Shown here piece by piece: positions 1 to 9,428 of a DNA stretch of 16,263 nucleotides. The DNA is taken from contig JAKALX010000028.1 in assembly GCA_021823905.1 (NCBI GenBank), forward strand, positions 1 to 16,263, written 5' to 3'. Below the pieces are notes generated by a model. The model saw only the letters and a program-made list of their open reading frames with translations, searched no databases and had not been told where the DNA came from. The stretch comes from Chloroflexota bacterium. Lineage in GTDB: Bacteria; Chloroflexota; Dehalococcoidia; Tepidiformales; Tepidiformaceae. The translations under genes were made by a program, and so were the position numbers. Within the stretch, counting starts at the first letter, position 1, and each line of letters opens with the position of its first letter.

Positions 1-2169
<2,169 letters not shown>

Positions 2170-2291
2170 GTCCTACCCCACTCTGGTTTGTGCAGTCCTG
2201 CCCGGTCGAGGGCTGATCCAACGACCCGGGTCCGGGGATGGACTCCTACGTGCGTTGGCGAACCGCACTTGAGGTGACTGTTCCCGCCTGC

Positions 2292-2321
2292 ATACTGAGA
2301 CCCCGCCGCTCAGGTTGTCAA
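2292..2321 (-). promoter_or_regulatory. Candidate sigma70-type promoter for the DUF499 gene
   Basis: On the minus strand there is a perfect -35 hexamer TTGACA at 2321-2316. An 18-nt spacer separates it from CAGTAT at 2297-2292, which matches the -10 consensus at three of six positions. This sits in the 176-bp gap between the kinase stop (2346) and the DUF499 ATG (2169) and would give a leader of about 115 nt. The spacer also contains CTGAG and CTCAG as inverted arms separated by 9 nt, which may be an operator or chance. The -10 is weak, so this is a candidate only. Confidence 0.4.
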
Positions 2322-2345
2322 CGTTGGCCTGCCATCGGACTCTGT

Positions 2346-4088
2346 CTAGACGAGCAGGTCGCTCCTCGTGGCCACGCGAATCCGGGTGTTGCCAATCTCA
2401 ACCTCATGGACGCCGTCCAAGAACAGCCGGCCGCTGACCTCGTGTCCGTCGACTGTCGTGCCCCCCGTACTGTCGAGGTCATAGAGCCAGACGTCTCCGG
2501 GGAGGTTCACGATGGTGCAGTGCCGCCGGCTCACCGCGGGGTCACGGACGGAAACGTCGTTGCAAGGGAACGACCCGATCGTCACGATCGGCTCCGCCGA
2601 CTCGTCACGACGACCGTCGGGGAAGTAGATCGCGAGCCGGTTCTCTCTTGCGGCGCTTCTGGCTGTCCCGAAGCGGTATTCCTCAAAGAGCAGCTTTGAC
2701 TTCAGCGAGGGGGCTGGCTCTTGCCCCCACGCCGGCGGCTTCTCAGTTGCCACCCTGGCGTTGTATGCGACGAAAGGGTTATCGCCTCCGTGGGCCGCGA
2801 GACCCTTCAGCTCGCTTGTGGTGCAATCGTCGGCACCGAGGCGGAACAGAAGCAGGTTGTTGGCGAAGCAACCGCTTGGCGCCTTCGCACTGATCAGCGT
2901 CTGGGCAAGGGACTGCCCCGCTTCGAACCGATCGGTCAGGTAGAAACACTTCAGCAGGAGGTTGTAGGCTTCGTAATCGGATGCTTCCCTCTGCAAATGG
3001 TCTGAGAGCAGCGAGATTGCAGCCGGCAGCTGGCCTTGCTCCAGCCTGATCCAGCCAAGCTCCTTCTGGACATGTGTGCGCGGGCTGATCGAGACCGCCC
3101 TGGAGAAGTACTCGCTGGCAAGGTCGAGGTGGCGCATCAGCAGCTGGCAACGGCCCGCTGCCAGCAGGGCACTGACGCAGTCGGGGTTCAGCTCCAGTGC
3201 GTAGCAAGCCAGACGCTCGGCTCTCTTCCACTTTCGGCGGGCGATTGCGACCTCGGCGTTCCGGGCCGCCGTGTCGGCTTTGATGTGCTTGTCGTTGAAC
3301 ACGAACGTGACGTGCCGGCCCCGGATCGCTTCGGCAAAGTCCTCGGCCGTCTGGAAGCGCATCTCCGGGGTTGGGTGGGTCGCCTTCAGGAGCAGCTCCT
3401 GGACCCATCGATCGAGGTCGGCCGGGACGAACCTGTGCTCGATGCGGGTTCGAACGGCCTCTTCCTCCGGAACGTCCTCGAAAGGATGGCAGCCGGTGAT
3501 CGACTCCAACAGCGTCAGGCCGAGCGCATAGATATCGACCCTGGGATCCAAGCGGGACACGTTCTCCCGGAGGAGCATCTCCGGCGGCAAGTACAGGCTG
3601 GTGCCTGCCAGACGATTGGCCACGCCGAAGTCGCCGAGCTTGATCGTCTCAGGGACTGTGAAGAGGATGTTCTGGGGCTTGATGTCATGGTGAACGATCT
3701 TCTTCCCATGCACGAAGGCGAGGGTCTCGCAGAGCTCGAGGCCCCACGCGAACACCTGTTGTACGGGGATGGCACCGTGATGCCTGAGGCGATCGTCCAG
3801 GCTCCCCCCGGGGCAGTACTCCATCACGAGATACAGACTTGTCGGGTCGGAGAAATGATGGAAGAAAGTCACCACGTGGGGGTGGTTGAACGACGCCAGG
3901 GCGTTCATCTCCCACAGAAGGTCGCCTTGATCGGCGCCATCAGGACGGGCAAGCACCTTGATCGCGACCTGTCGGTGCTTGATTTCCTCGTCTTGGGCGA
4001 GATACACCTCGCCGAACCCGCCGCCGCCCAGCCTGCGGGTGACCAGGTACTTGTTGTCCAGCCGGGCGCCGATGGTAATCCGCGGCAC
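2346..4088 (-). CDS. Ser/Thr protein kinase with TPR repeats and C-terminal FHA domain
   Basis: This is a 580-residue soluble protein with no membrane segment. A Hanks-type kinase domain (about 10-260) has glycine loop GGGGFGEVY (21-29), K44 in VAIK, E60, catalytic loop HHDIKPQN (133-140) with D135, DFG (153-155) and PPE (168-170). TPR-like helical repeats follow (about 275-400). An FHA domain (about 500-570) shows SRRH (520-523) and a conserved STGGTTVDG. It should phosphorylate Ser/Thr of partner proteins and bind phosphothreonine through FHA. The catalytic R of HRD is H, and the DFG-PPE segment is only 18 residues. The GTG start at 4088 is chosen because homology begins there (KYLVTRRLGGG) and because it sits 2 nt after the stop of a leader ORF. 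Upstream in-frame starts would add about 100 residues without domain character. Its position beside DUF499 recalls PglW, the kinase of Pgl/BREX type 2, although PglW itself is much larger. Confidence 0.93.
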   Translation of the reverse strand: MPRITIGARLDNKYLVTRRLGGGGFGEVYLAQDEEIKHRQVAIKVLARPDGADQGDLLWEMNALASFNHPHVVTFFHHFSDPTSLYLVMEYCPGGSLDDRLRHHGAIPVQQVFAWGLELCETLAFVHGKKIVHHDIKPQNILFTVPETIKLGDFGVANRLAGTSLYLPPEMLLRENVSRLDPRVDIYALGLTLLESITGCHPFEDVPEEEAVRTRIEHRFVPADLDRWVQELLLKATHPTPEMRFQTAEDFAEAIRGRHVTFVFNDKHIKADTAARNAEVAIARRKWKRAERLACYALELNPDCVSALLAAGRCQLLMRHLDLASEYFSRAVSISPRTHVQKELGWIRLEQGQLPAAISLLSDHLQREASDYEAYNLLLKCFYLTDRFEAGQSLAQTLISAKAPSGCFANNLLLFRLGADDCTTSELKGLAAHGGDNPFVAYNARVATEKPPAWGQEPAPSLKSKLLFEEYRFGTARSAARENRLAIYFPDGRRDESAEPIVTIGSFPCNDVSVRDPAVSRRHCTIVNLPGDVWLYDLDSTGGTTVDGHEVSGRLFLDGVHEVEIGNTRIRVATRSDLLV

Positions 4089-4090
4089 CT

Positions 4091-4162
4091 TTAGACAACT
4101 CCCTGCCAGCGCGAGTGCCACGAGCACTCCCTGACCGCGCGTGCACGGTTGGCGATGGTCAT
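4091..4162 (-). CDS. Possible 23-residue leader peptide upstream of the kinase
   Basis: An ATG at 4162 is preceded by an excellent ribosome binding site, GGGGAGG at 4177-4171, with an 8-nt spacer. The ORF codes for a 23-residue basic, tryptophan-containing peptide starting MTIANRARAV and ending WQGVV, and stops at 4093-4091. The kinase GTG starts 2 nt later, at 4088, and itself has only a weak site (GGGAG about 10 nt upstream). The arrangement suggests translational coupling: ribosomes terminating on the leader restart on the kinase. No family is recognised. Alternatives are a chance ORF, or a kinase start further upstream that would make this ORF irrelevant. Confidence 0.42.
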   Translation of the reverse strand: MTIANRARAVRECSWHSRWQGVV

Positions 4163-4299
4163 GGTCAGCACCTCCCCAAGTGCGTTGGTGCCTTTGCCTC
4201 GCGATCTGTCGAGAGCGGGTTTCGTGTGCGCACTGCGCGGCGCGTGCCTCCCGCGACGGCGCACCGACGCCTGAGGGACAAAGCAAGGCACCTGCGATG

Positions 4300-4400
4300 G
4301 CCATTCGTTTCTTGGTTGGTCGAATACCACACACATAGCAATTGGAAACTATCGTAGCTGTTACGCTTACACAAGCATGAAGGCGTGGCCGCATTGATAT
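4300..4400 (-). promoter_or_regulatory. AT-rich upstream region, probable promoter area for the kinase unit
   Basis: The 238 bp between the small ORF (ending 4401) and the kinase leader (starting 4162) contain no supportable gene. Bases 4321-4380 are about 42% GC by hand count, far below the flanking genes, as expected for a promoter or regulatory region. No -35/-10 pair of good quality could be picked on the minus strand; the best fits match only 3 or 4 of 6 bases per box. A short direct repeat TTAC-GC-TTAC lies at about 4361-4370. No rho-independent terminator was found here. Confidence 0.25.
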
Positions 4401-4562
4401 TCATCTGTCTCTTGTGCCCCTAGGGTCGGCAACCTGCCATCGGGGGTAACGTCTTGATCCCTGGTTGGCGATCACGCCCTGGTGCGAGAGCCGCGCCAAA
4501 AGATTGTGGCTCTTAGGGTGCCTCTGCTCGTCTATTAGGGCCTCCAGCGACTTGCCGTTCAC
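4401..4562 (-). CDS. Small 53-residue protein, unknown, possibly winged-helix-like
   Basis: A GTG at 4562 is preceded by GGAG (4573-4570) with a 7-nt spacer, and the ORF stops at TGA 4403-4401. It begins 37 nt after the DUF4276 stop (4600) and fills most of a gap that otherwise looks empty. Of its first 33 codons most end in G or C, as expected for a real gene in this genome. The peptide opens (M)NGKSLEALIDEQ and continues SHNLLARLSHQGVIANQG then RRYPRW. The sequence resembles the recognition helix and wing of a small winged-helix DNA-binding protein, but this is only an impression. It could be a regulator of the AAA/DUF4276 pair or of the downstream kinase, or a remnant of a longer gene. No family is recognised with confidence. 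Confidence 0.5.
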   Translation of the reverse strand: MNGKSLEALIDEQRHPKSHNLLARLSHQGVIANQGSRRYPRWQVADPRGTRDR

Positions 4563-4599
4563 CGCCCCACTCCGTCAGCCTGATTCCGGTACCCGTGCA

Positions 4600-5172
4600 T
4601 TAACTGCCGGCCGTTGGCGCCCGCGGGTTCTTCACCAACGCCTCTACGCCAGACAACAAGACTTCGTAACTCCGCGACCGGTTCTCGCGGCCGAGAAGTT
4701 GGGCCATGCGCCTGGCCCCCCCGACTTTCTGAAACCCCGGAACCAGACCCGCGAGTGCCCTCGACGGTTGGTCGATCGCATCCGGGTTGCGGAAACGAGC
4801 CTTGGCCAAGGCATTCTTGGCCCTAGCGCAGTTGAACGCGCCGACCACAGCAGGCGGGTCGCCGAAGTACCACGCCTCCAACTCCTGGCATGCGAGCCGA
4901 ACCAAAACTGAGGATCGGCCGCAGGGCTGAGATAGTTCGCAGAGTCTCGCCTTGAGTACGTGGCAGTCCTTGCCGTCGTTGTCGCGCAGGATGACGAAGC
5001 TAACTCCCGGCTCCCGCCACGCTCGAAGTTTCCGTGGCACGCTCTTCTCAAGGTCCTGCTTACCTTCGTGCGGCACGCATAGGAACTGCAGTCCGGGAAA
5101 GAGTCTCGGCAAAAGCCCGTCGAGCAGTACCTTCATCGAGTATTCCTCGAGTAGGAAGACGATCCGGTTCAT
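4600..5172 (-). CDS. DUF4276-type Toprim-like protein, partner of the AAA ATPase
   Basis: This is a 190-residue protein beginning MNRIVFLLEEYSMKVLLDGL. Signature positions are the acidic pair in LLEE (E9/E10), HEGKQDL (36-41), RDNDGKD (63-69, D64 and D66 as a DxD-like pair) and QELEAWYFGD (96-105). These fit the DUF4276 family, regarded as Toprim-like (metal-binding acidic residues, nuclease-type fold). The start is set by a 4-nt ATGA overlap with the upstream ATPase stop (5169-5172); longer in-frame versions only add antisense-coded arginine-rich sequence. The stop is TAA at 4602-4600. Such an AAA-plus-Toprim gene pair is the layout of OLD-family, PARIS and AbiL-type phage-exclusion systems. 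Its likely role is the nuclease or toxin effector unleashed by the ATPase. The pair relationship is strong; the nuclease activity is inferred. Confidence 0.82.
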   Translation of the reverse strand: MNRIVFLLEEYSMKVLLDGLLPRLFPGLQFLCVPHEGKQDLEKSVPRKLRAWREPGVSFVILRDNDGKDCHVLKARLCELSQPCGRSSVLVRLACQELEAWYFGDPPAVVGAFNCARAKNALAKARFRNPDAIDQPSRALAGLVPGFQKVGGARRMAQLLGRENRSRSYEVLLSGVEALVKNPRAPTAGS

Positions 5173-6344
5173 TGCAGCCCGGCCCCTTCGAAGAGCCCTT
5201 GCTTCCAAAGGGTGCCAGGCAGGTCGCCCTCGGCGACGAGATTGCGAAGGAGTTCGCTCTCGTGGGCGCGACAAATGGTTGTAAACCCGTCCCTTTTGAC
5301 CAGCCAGTAGATCTCTTCGAGCCGGGCGCCGTTGAGGAACTCAGGAGAGTGCGTGGACACGAAGACTTGCCCACCGCGGTGCGCGTAGTCGCGGAATTCC
5401 TCGACCAGCTCGTGGAGGAGCTCGGGGTAAAGCTGATTTTCGGGCTCTTCGATAGCCAGAAGCGGGTGTGGTTTTGGGTCGTAGAGCAGCACCAGGTAGG
5501 CGAACATCTTGATCGTCCCATCGGACACATAGCGGGCGATGAAGGGGTCTCTGAAGCTGCCGTCCTGGAAGCGCAGCACGAGTCTTCCGTCCTCGGTCGG
5601 CTGGGCCTCGACGCGGCTCACCCCTGGCACTCGTTGCTTCATGACGTTGAGAATGCGGTCGAAGCAGTCGCGATGTCTCTCGTAGAGGTACTGCGCGACC
5701 TGTGCCACGTTGTCACCTCGCGTAGAGAGATGCTCGGCATATCCAGCTTCGGCGCTGGGGCGGGCGTTCGAGATGTGGAAGTCGGAGATATGCCAGTTCT
5801 CGATCAGGCTGCGAAACTCCGCCACAACGCGAAACTCCTTGAACTGTCCCAGCCCCTTGATCGCCAGCACCGAGGGGTCGTCAAGCACGTAATCTCTTCG
5901 CTCCTCCACGGCGCCTGCTTGCCCATACGCCGCTTCGTTGGTGATCGCCGTCCCGCGCCCGCGCGAGAAGTCAACGAAATGCCACGGCTTGCCATACTGT
6001 CCCCGCCGGAATTTCAGCACCTCTCGCCCAACCACCGGCCGCCCGTCGTCGTTGGCAATATCAACTTGATAAGTGGCAAGCCGACCGCCGCTCTCCCGGA
6101 ACTTCACCGTGAAGCCGATCGGGCCGCCCTCGCCCCGGCTGACGAGTTCTTCGAACCCACCCCGATGTGCGACCGCCTGGGCCACGTTGTGGCTGAGGGC
6201 CTCCTTCAGAAAGCTGAACGCGTCGAACAAGGTGGACTTGCCCGACCCGTTCGCCCCGACCACCACCGTCAGACGCGGCAAGTCTGCCAGTGTCGCCTTG
6301 CGGAACAGGCGGTAGTTGCGGAGTTCGATTGTCTCGATCTGCAT
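5169..6344 (-). CDS. AAA/SMC-like ATPase (AAA_21 type), sensor of the AAA-DUF4276 pair
   Basis: This 391-residue protein starts MQIETIELRNYRLFRKA, the standard opening of SMC/RecF-like ATPases. Walker A GANGSGKST spans residues 30-38, an ABC-signature-like SDGTIKM lies at 274-280, Walker B LLAIEEPE at 295-302, and the distal STHSPEFLN at 330-338. The length and the lack of a long coiled coil fit the single-domain OLD/AAA_21 ATPases found in two-gene defence systems. The ATG at 6344 lies 3 nt after the DUF1156 stop (6348), and the gene overlaps the DUF4276 start by ATGA, so it is co-translated with both. It probably dimerises on ATP, holds the Toprim partner and responds to an invader signal. 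The domain call is firm; the sensing role is inferred from related systems. Confidence 0.92.
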   Translation of the reverse strand: MQIETIELRNYRLFRKATLADLPRLTVVVGANGSGKSTLFDAFSFLKEALSHNVAQAVAHRGGFEELVSRGEGGPIGFTVKFRESGGRLATYQVDIANDDGRPVVGREVLKFRRGQYGKPWHFVDFSRGRGTAITNEAAYGQAGAVEERRDYVLDDPSVLAIKGLGQFKEFRVVAEFRSLIENWHISDFHISNARPSAEAGYAEHLSTRGDNVAQVAQYLYERHRDCFDRILNVMKQRVPGVSRVEAQPTEDGRLVLRFQDGSFRDPFIARYVSDGTIKMFAYLVLLYDPKPHPLLAIEEPENQLYPELLHELVEEFRDYAHRGGQVFVSTHSPEFLNGARLEEIYWLVKRDGFTTICRAHESELLRNLVAEGDLPGTLWKQGLFEGAGLQ

Positions 6345-6347
6345 GCA

Positions 6348-9300
6348 CTACTCCCCATCGTCTCCGAACAGATTACCCTGTTCGGCCCTCAGGCGAGCTT
6401 CATCCTGGTGGGCGAGGCGGGTGATCTCGGGGAAGCTTTGCACGAGGGCGTTGTACGAGAGCGCTTCGGCGGCGCGCTTCTTGCGCTCGCACAGGGTGTA
6501 GAGGCGGTAGCACAGCTCGCGGGCGGTCTCGGCCTTGGTGCCGAGCTTCGCGACCAACTCGGCCGCCGCGCCCTCCCCGCCTGCCTCCAGGACACGGATC
6601 AGGTGGTGCACCGTCTCCCAGGTGGTGAGGCGTTTGTCCGCCGCCGGGTCCCAGTCCACGGGCAGTTCGGCCGGCTTGAGGAGACGCACCTTCCCGCGAC
6701 CCGAGGTCAGGATGCCCGCCTCGGCCATGCCGGCGACGCTGGTGTTCTTGGCACGGGCGAGGACATCGGCGACGCCAAACTCCCCCTCAGCGAACCCCGA
6801 CTGCTCGAACCATGCGAGCGCCCAGCGCGTGTCGGCGTCGAAGTCGCCCTCCTGCTCGGCGAGCGCCTCATCGAGGGTCCGGTTGATGAGCGCCAGCGCG
6901 TCACGCACCGAGAGCGACTTACCCTCCGCATCGAGCACCCGGGCGTAGCGGGTGTAGACCGCCATGCCCGGGCCGATGGCCGCCTGCGCCAGGTCGACTG
7001 GGGCGATGTTGCCGCGCTGGAGGTGGGCCAGCGCCGGCGGCAGCTCGGCCTTGAGCGCGGCGAGGAAATCGCGACGCGTGGCCGTGGAGGCGGAGGCGGC
7101 GCGCGGGCGGCAGACGAGGATGATGCTGGAGGCGAGGGCGTTGGTGCCGGAGCCGATCATGCGGTTGCCGAGCTCGGTCCGCATGGGCCAGGTGCCGCTG
7201 ACGGCGAACCCGGCCTCGATCACGGCGGCCAGGAATGTGTCCCAGCCGGTGCTCGCGATTCCCGGGGGCGCGGGCGCCTCGTCCGCCTCGTGCGGGCCGG
7301 AGGTCCGCGCACCCAAGTTCTCGGCCTGCTTGAACGCGTAGTAGATTGTGACCGGGAAGGCCGGGTGTGGCTGCTCGACCAATCCGCGCATCGCCTGCGT
7401 CATGCCGTCGAGGAAGAAGGTCTCCGCTTTCTCTTTGCTGCCGTGGCGATAGGGCGTGGCCACCAACTCCTCAGCCTTAGGGGTGCTGAGCGTGGCGAAG
7501 AGGGCGGGAAAGGCGGACTCCAACGAGCGCCGCAGCCAGACATAGAAGAAGTCCGATAGGTCCGCGTAGCCGATATTGTCATAGTAGGGCGGGTCTGTGG
7601 AGACGACGCGGTCAACACTTGTTGTTTGGGTTCTCGCGTCCAATTGAAGCGCACAACCACGCACGGTCCCCGCGCACACCACTCCCTTCGCAGTATAGTC
7701 GAGCGAATTCTCAAAGCTTCCCGATTTTGTTGAAAGCGGATTCACTTCGGCAAAGTCCCAAGACATTGGGATCGCTTGTCGGGCAAAGGTGTTTCGCGTC
7801 TTGGTACCCCATGTTGGACCGCCAGCGTCCCAAGTGCAGATCGTCGTCATGCGATCGGACAAGCTGCTAACGACGAACCCGAGATATACCCCCGCGGCCT
7901 CGGCATACGCCGTGGCGCTGGTTCCCCCGTCGCGGAGGGGCTTCTTGTCGTCGGGAAGGCCCGCGGCGATCGCGCCCCGCTTAAGCTTCTCCATGGCCTC
8001 GCCCACTAGGTCGGAGAACGTCGTCAACGCCACGAGCTGGCGCGGGGTGAAGAGGTCACCGTAGGCCTTCAAGCCGTAGAGCGGCGGAGAGAACCACCGT
8101 GGGTTCTCTGGCATCGCGACCTGCGGCTTCCACGTCGGCTGCGCGGTCCGCGCAACGGCTTCCATCTCCGGTGTCGGCGCGAGGTAGACGCGCCCGCGAT
8201 CGCCCTCGGCCACGATGGCCATCAGCCGCGCGCCCATCCGCCCAGCGTTGGCCTCGCCATAAATGTGATCGCTGGCAATGGGCGCGTTCGACATTAGGCA
8301 CTGAAAATTCGCCCCGCGCGACAGCTTGGTCCCGTTCTTCGCTCCCTCCGTATCCTTCGGCTTGCCCACCTTCACCGCGAACCGATAGCCGTCGTTCTCG
8401 ATCACCGGCTCGACATACGCCTCCTTGCCGGCCTTGGTCGAGAGCATGAACGTCGAGGCGAGCGGCACGTCCACGTTGGCGAACGCGGGGTTCGGGCTCT
8501 TGACCGTGCGCGCCCACAACCACGCGATCACGGTGAGCTTCTGACCCACGTACGGCTTGAGGTCCGGGCGCTCCTTCACCATCTCGGGCGTCACTTCGAT
8601 CTTCGGGTAGAGGTGGCCGATGCGCTTCTGCGCCTCGTCGCGCATCCACCTACCGTAGTACCGCACGTCCTCCGCGAGGCCCTGCGCGCCCTTCCACGAC
8701 GCCAGGCTTTTTTCCTCCGCCGACTTTCCTTGCCACTCCGGGTTCACCGGCGGCCGCCCCGCGAACCTCGGCGGGATCTCGATCATCGCCTTGTTGATCA
8801 GCACGGCGACGGGGTTCAGGTCGCTGGCGTATGCCTCGAGCCCCAGCCGCTGCGCTTCCAGCGGGAGCGCTCCGCCGCCGGCGAACGGGTCGTGAAACGC
8901 CGGCAGTTTGTGCCGGTCGAACAGCTCCTTGGCGCGTGGGTGGCCGGCGTTGTCGGCGCACGCCCGCCGCCAGCTCGCCCAGAGCTCGTCCCGCGCTTTT
9001 TGCAGCACCGCCTCGTTCGTGGTGTTCTCCCACAGCACGAGCTCTTCGATGATCTTGAACAGCCGCTGCCGCTCCTGGTCGGCGAGGATGTCCTCGAGGG
9101 TCGGCTGGGGGCCCGGTTCGGGAGCGCCAAGTCCCGAGGCCTTGGCCTCTCGTGCCAGAGCAACAGCGTCGTTCCAGGCCTTCAGGCGAGCCGACAACAG
9201 GACTTCCGCCTTCCGGAGCAACTTGCGATCGCCGCGAAGCTCAGCCACATAGGTCGAAGGGTCGTCCACCATCTGGGCGAAGATCACCGCTCGCGCCGCC

Positions 9301-9428
9301 GCCAGCGGCCGCCGCGCCCACCACAGGTGCAGCGTGGAGGGATGCCCGTGCCGGATCGACTTCTCCCGCGCCGACGCCTTGTTGATCGCCTCCAGCGGCA
9401 GCGCCACTTCAATGAGCTTCTTGCGCAT
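6348..9428 (-). CDS. DUF1156 DNA methyltransferase (probable N6-adenine)
   Basis: This 1026-residue protein begins MRKKLIEVALPLEAINKASA and continues REKSIRHGHPSTLHLWWARR, the diagnostic DUF1156 N-terminus. SAM-binding motif I is HDPFAGGGALP (179-189) and the acidic end of the next strand is ASDLNPVAV (201-209). Catalytic motif IV is TDPPYYDN (611-618), as in amino-methyltransferases. Length is usual for the family. The ATG at 9428 is preferred over an in-frame start at 9491: family homology begins there and AGGA (9437-9434) lies 5 nt upstream. It overlaps the CBS-HEPN gene by 20 nt. DUF1156 methylases occur with DUF499 ATPases in anti-phage loci, where they presumably mark host DNA. A lower-GC patch lies at about 7620-7860, just before motif IV. 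Confidence 0.95.
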   Translation of the reverse strand: MRKKLIEVALPLEAINKASAREKSIRHGHPSTLHLWWARRPLAAARAVIFAQMVDDPSTYVAELRGDRKLLRKAEVLLSARLKAWNDAVALAREAKASGLGAPEPGPQPTLEDILADQERQRLFKIIEELVLWENTTNEAVLQKARDELWASWRRACADNAGHPRAKELFDRHKLPAFHDPFAGGGALPLEAQRLGLEAYASDLNPVAVLINKAMIEIPPRFAGRPPVNPEWQGKSAEEKSLASWKGAQGLAEDVRYYGRWMRDEAQKRIGHLYPKIEVTPEMVKERPDLKPYVGQKLTVIAWLWARTVKSPNPAFANVDVPLASTFMLSTKAGKEAYVEPVIENDGYRFAVKVGKPKDTEGAKNGTKLSRGANFQCLMSNAPIASDHIYGEANAGRMGARLMAIVAEGDRGRVYLAPTPEMEAVARTAQPTWKPQVAMPENPRWFSPPLYGLKAYGDLFTPRQLVALTTFSDLVGEAMEKLKRGAIAAGLPDDKKPLRDGGTSATAYAEAAGVYLGFVVSSLSDRMTTICTWDAGGPTWGTKTRNTFARQAIPMSWDFAEVNPLSTKSGSFENSLDYTAKGVVCAGTVRGCALQLDARTQTTSVDRVVSTDPPYYDNIGYADLSDFFYVWLRRSLESAFPALFATLSTPKAEELVATPYRHGSKEKAETFFLDGMTQAMRGLVEQPHPAFPVTIYYAFKQAENLGARTSGPHEADEAPAPPGIASTGWDTFLAAVIEAGFAVSGTWPMRTELGNRMIGSGTNALASSIILVCRPRAASASTATRRDFLAALKAELPPALAHLQRGNIAPVDLAQAAIGPGMAVYTRYARVLDAEGKSLSVRDALALINRTLDEALAEQEGDFDADTRWALAWFEQSGFAEGEFGVADVLARAKNTSVAGMAEAGILTSGRGKVRLLKPAELPVDWDPAADKRLTTWETVHHLIRVLEAGGEGAAAELVAKLGTKAETARELCYRLYTLCERKKRAAEALSYNALVQSFPEITRLAHQDEARLRAEQGNLFGDDGE

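Noticed and set aside
3036..4094. Plus-strand open frame of 352 codons antisense to the kinase
   Set aside because: No domain motif; it mirrors the kinase coding frame, which has full catalytic signatures.
2328..4443. Repeated CCTGCCATCGG at 2328-2338 and 4433-4443 as paired regulatory sites
   Set aside because: An 11-bp match is expected many times by chance in 16 kb, and the flanks do not match.
5034..7559. Plus-strand open frame of 841 codons
   Set aside because: It runs antisense across the AAA and DUF1156 genes, whose frames carry clear catalytic motifs. Its translation has no recognisable motif and is the usual by-product of G/C-biased codon positions.
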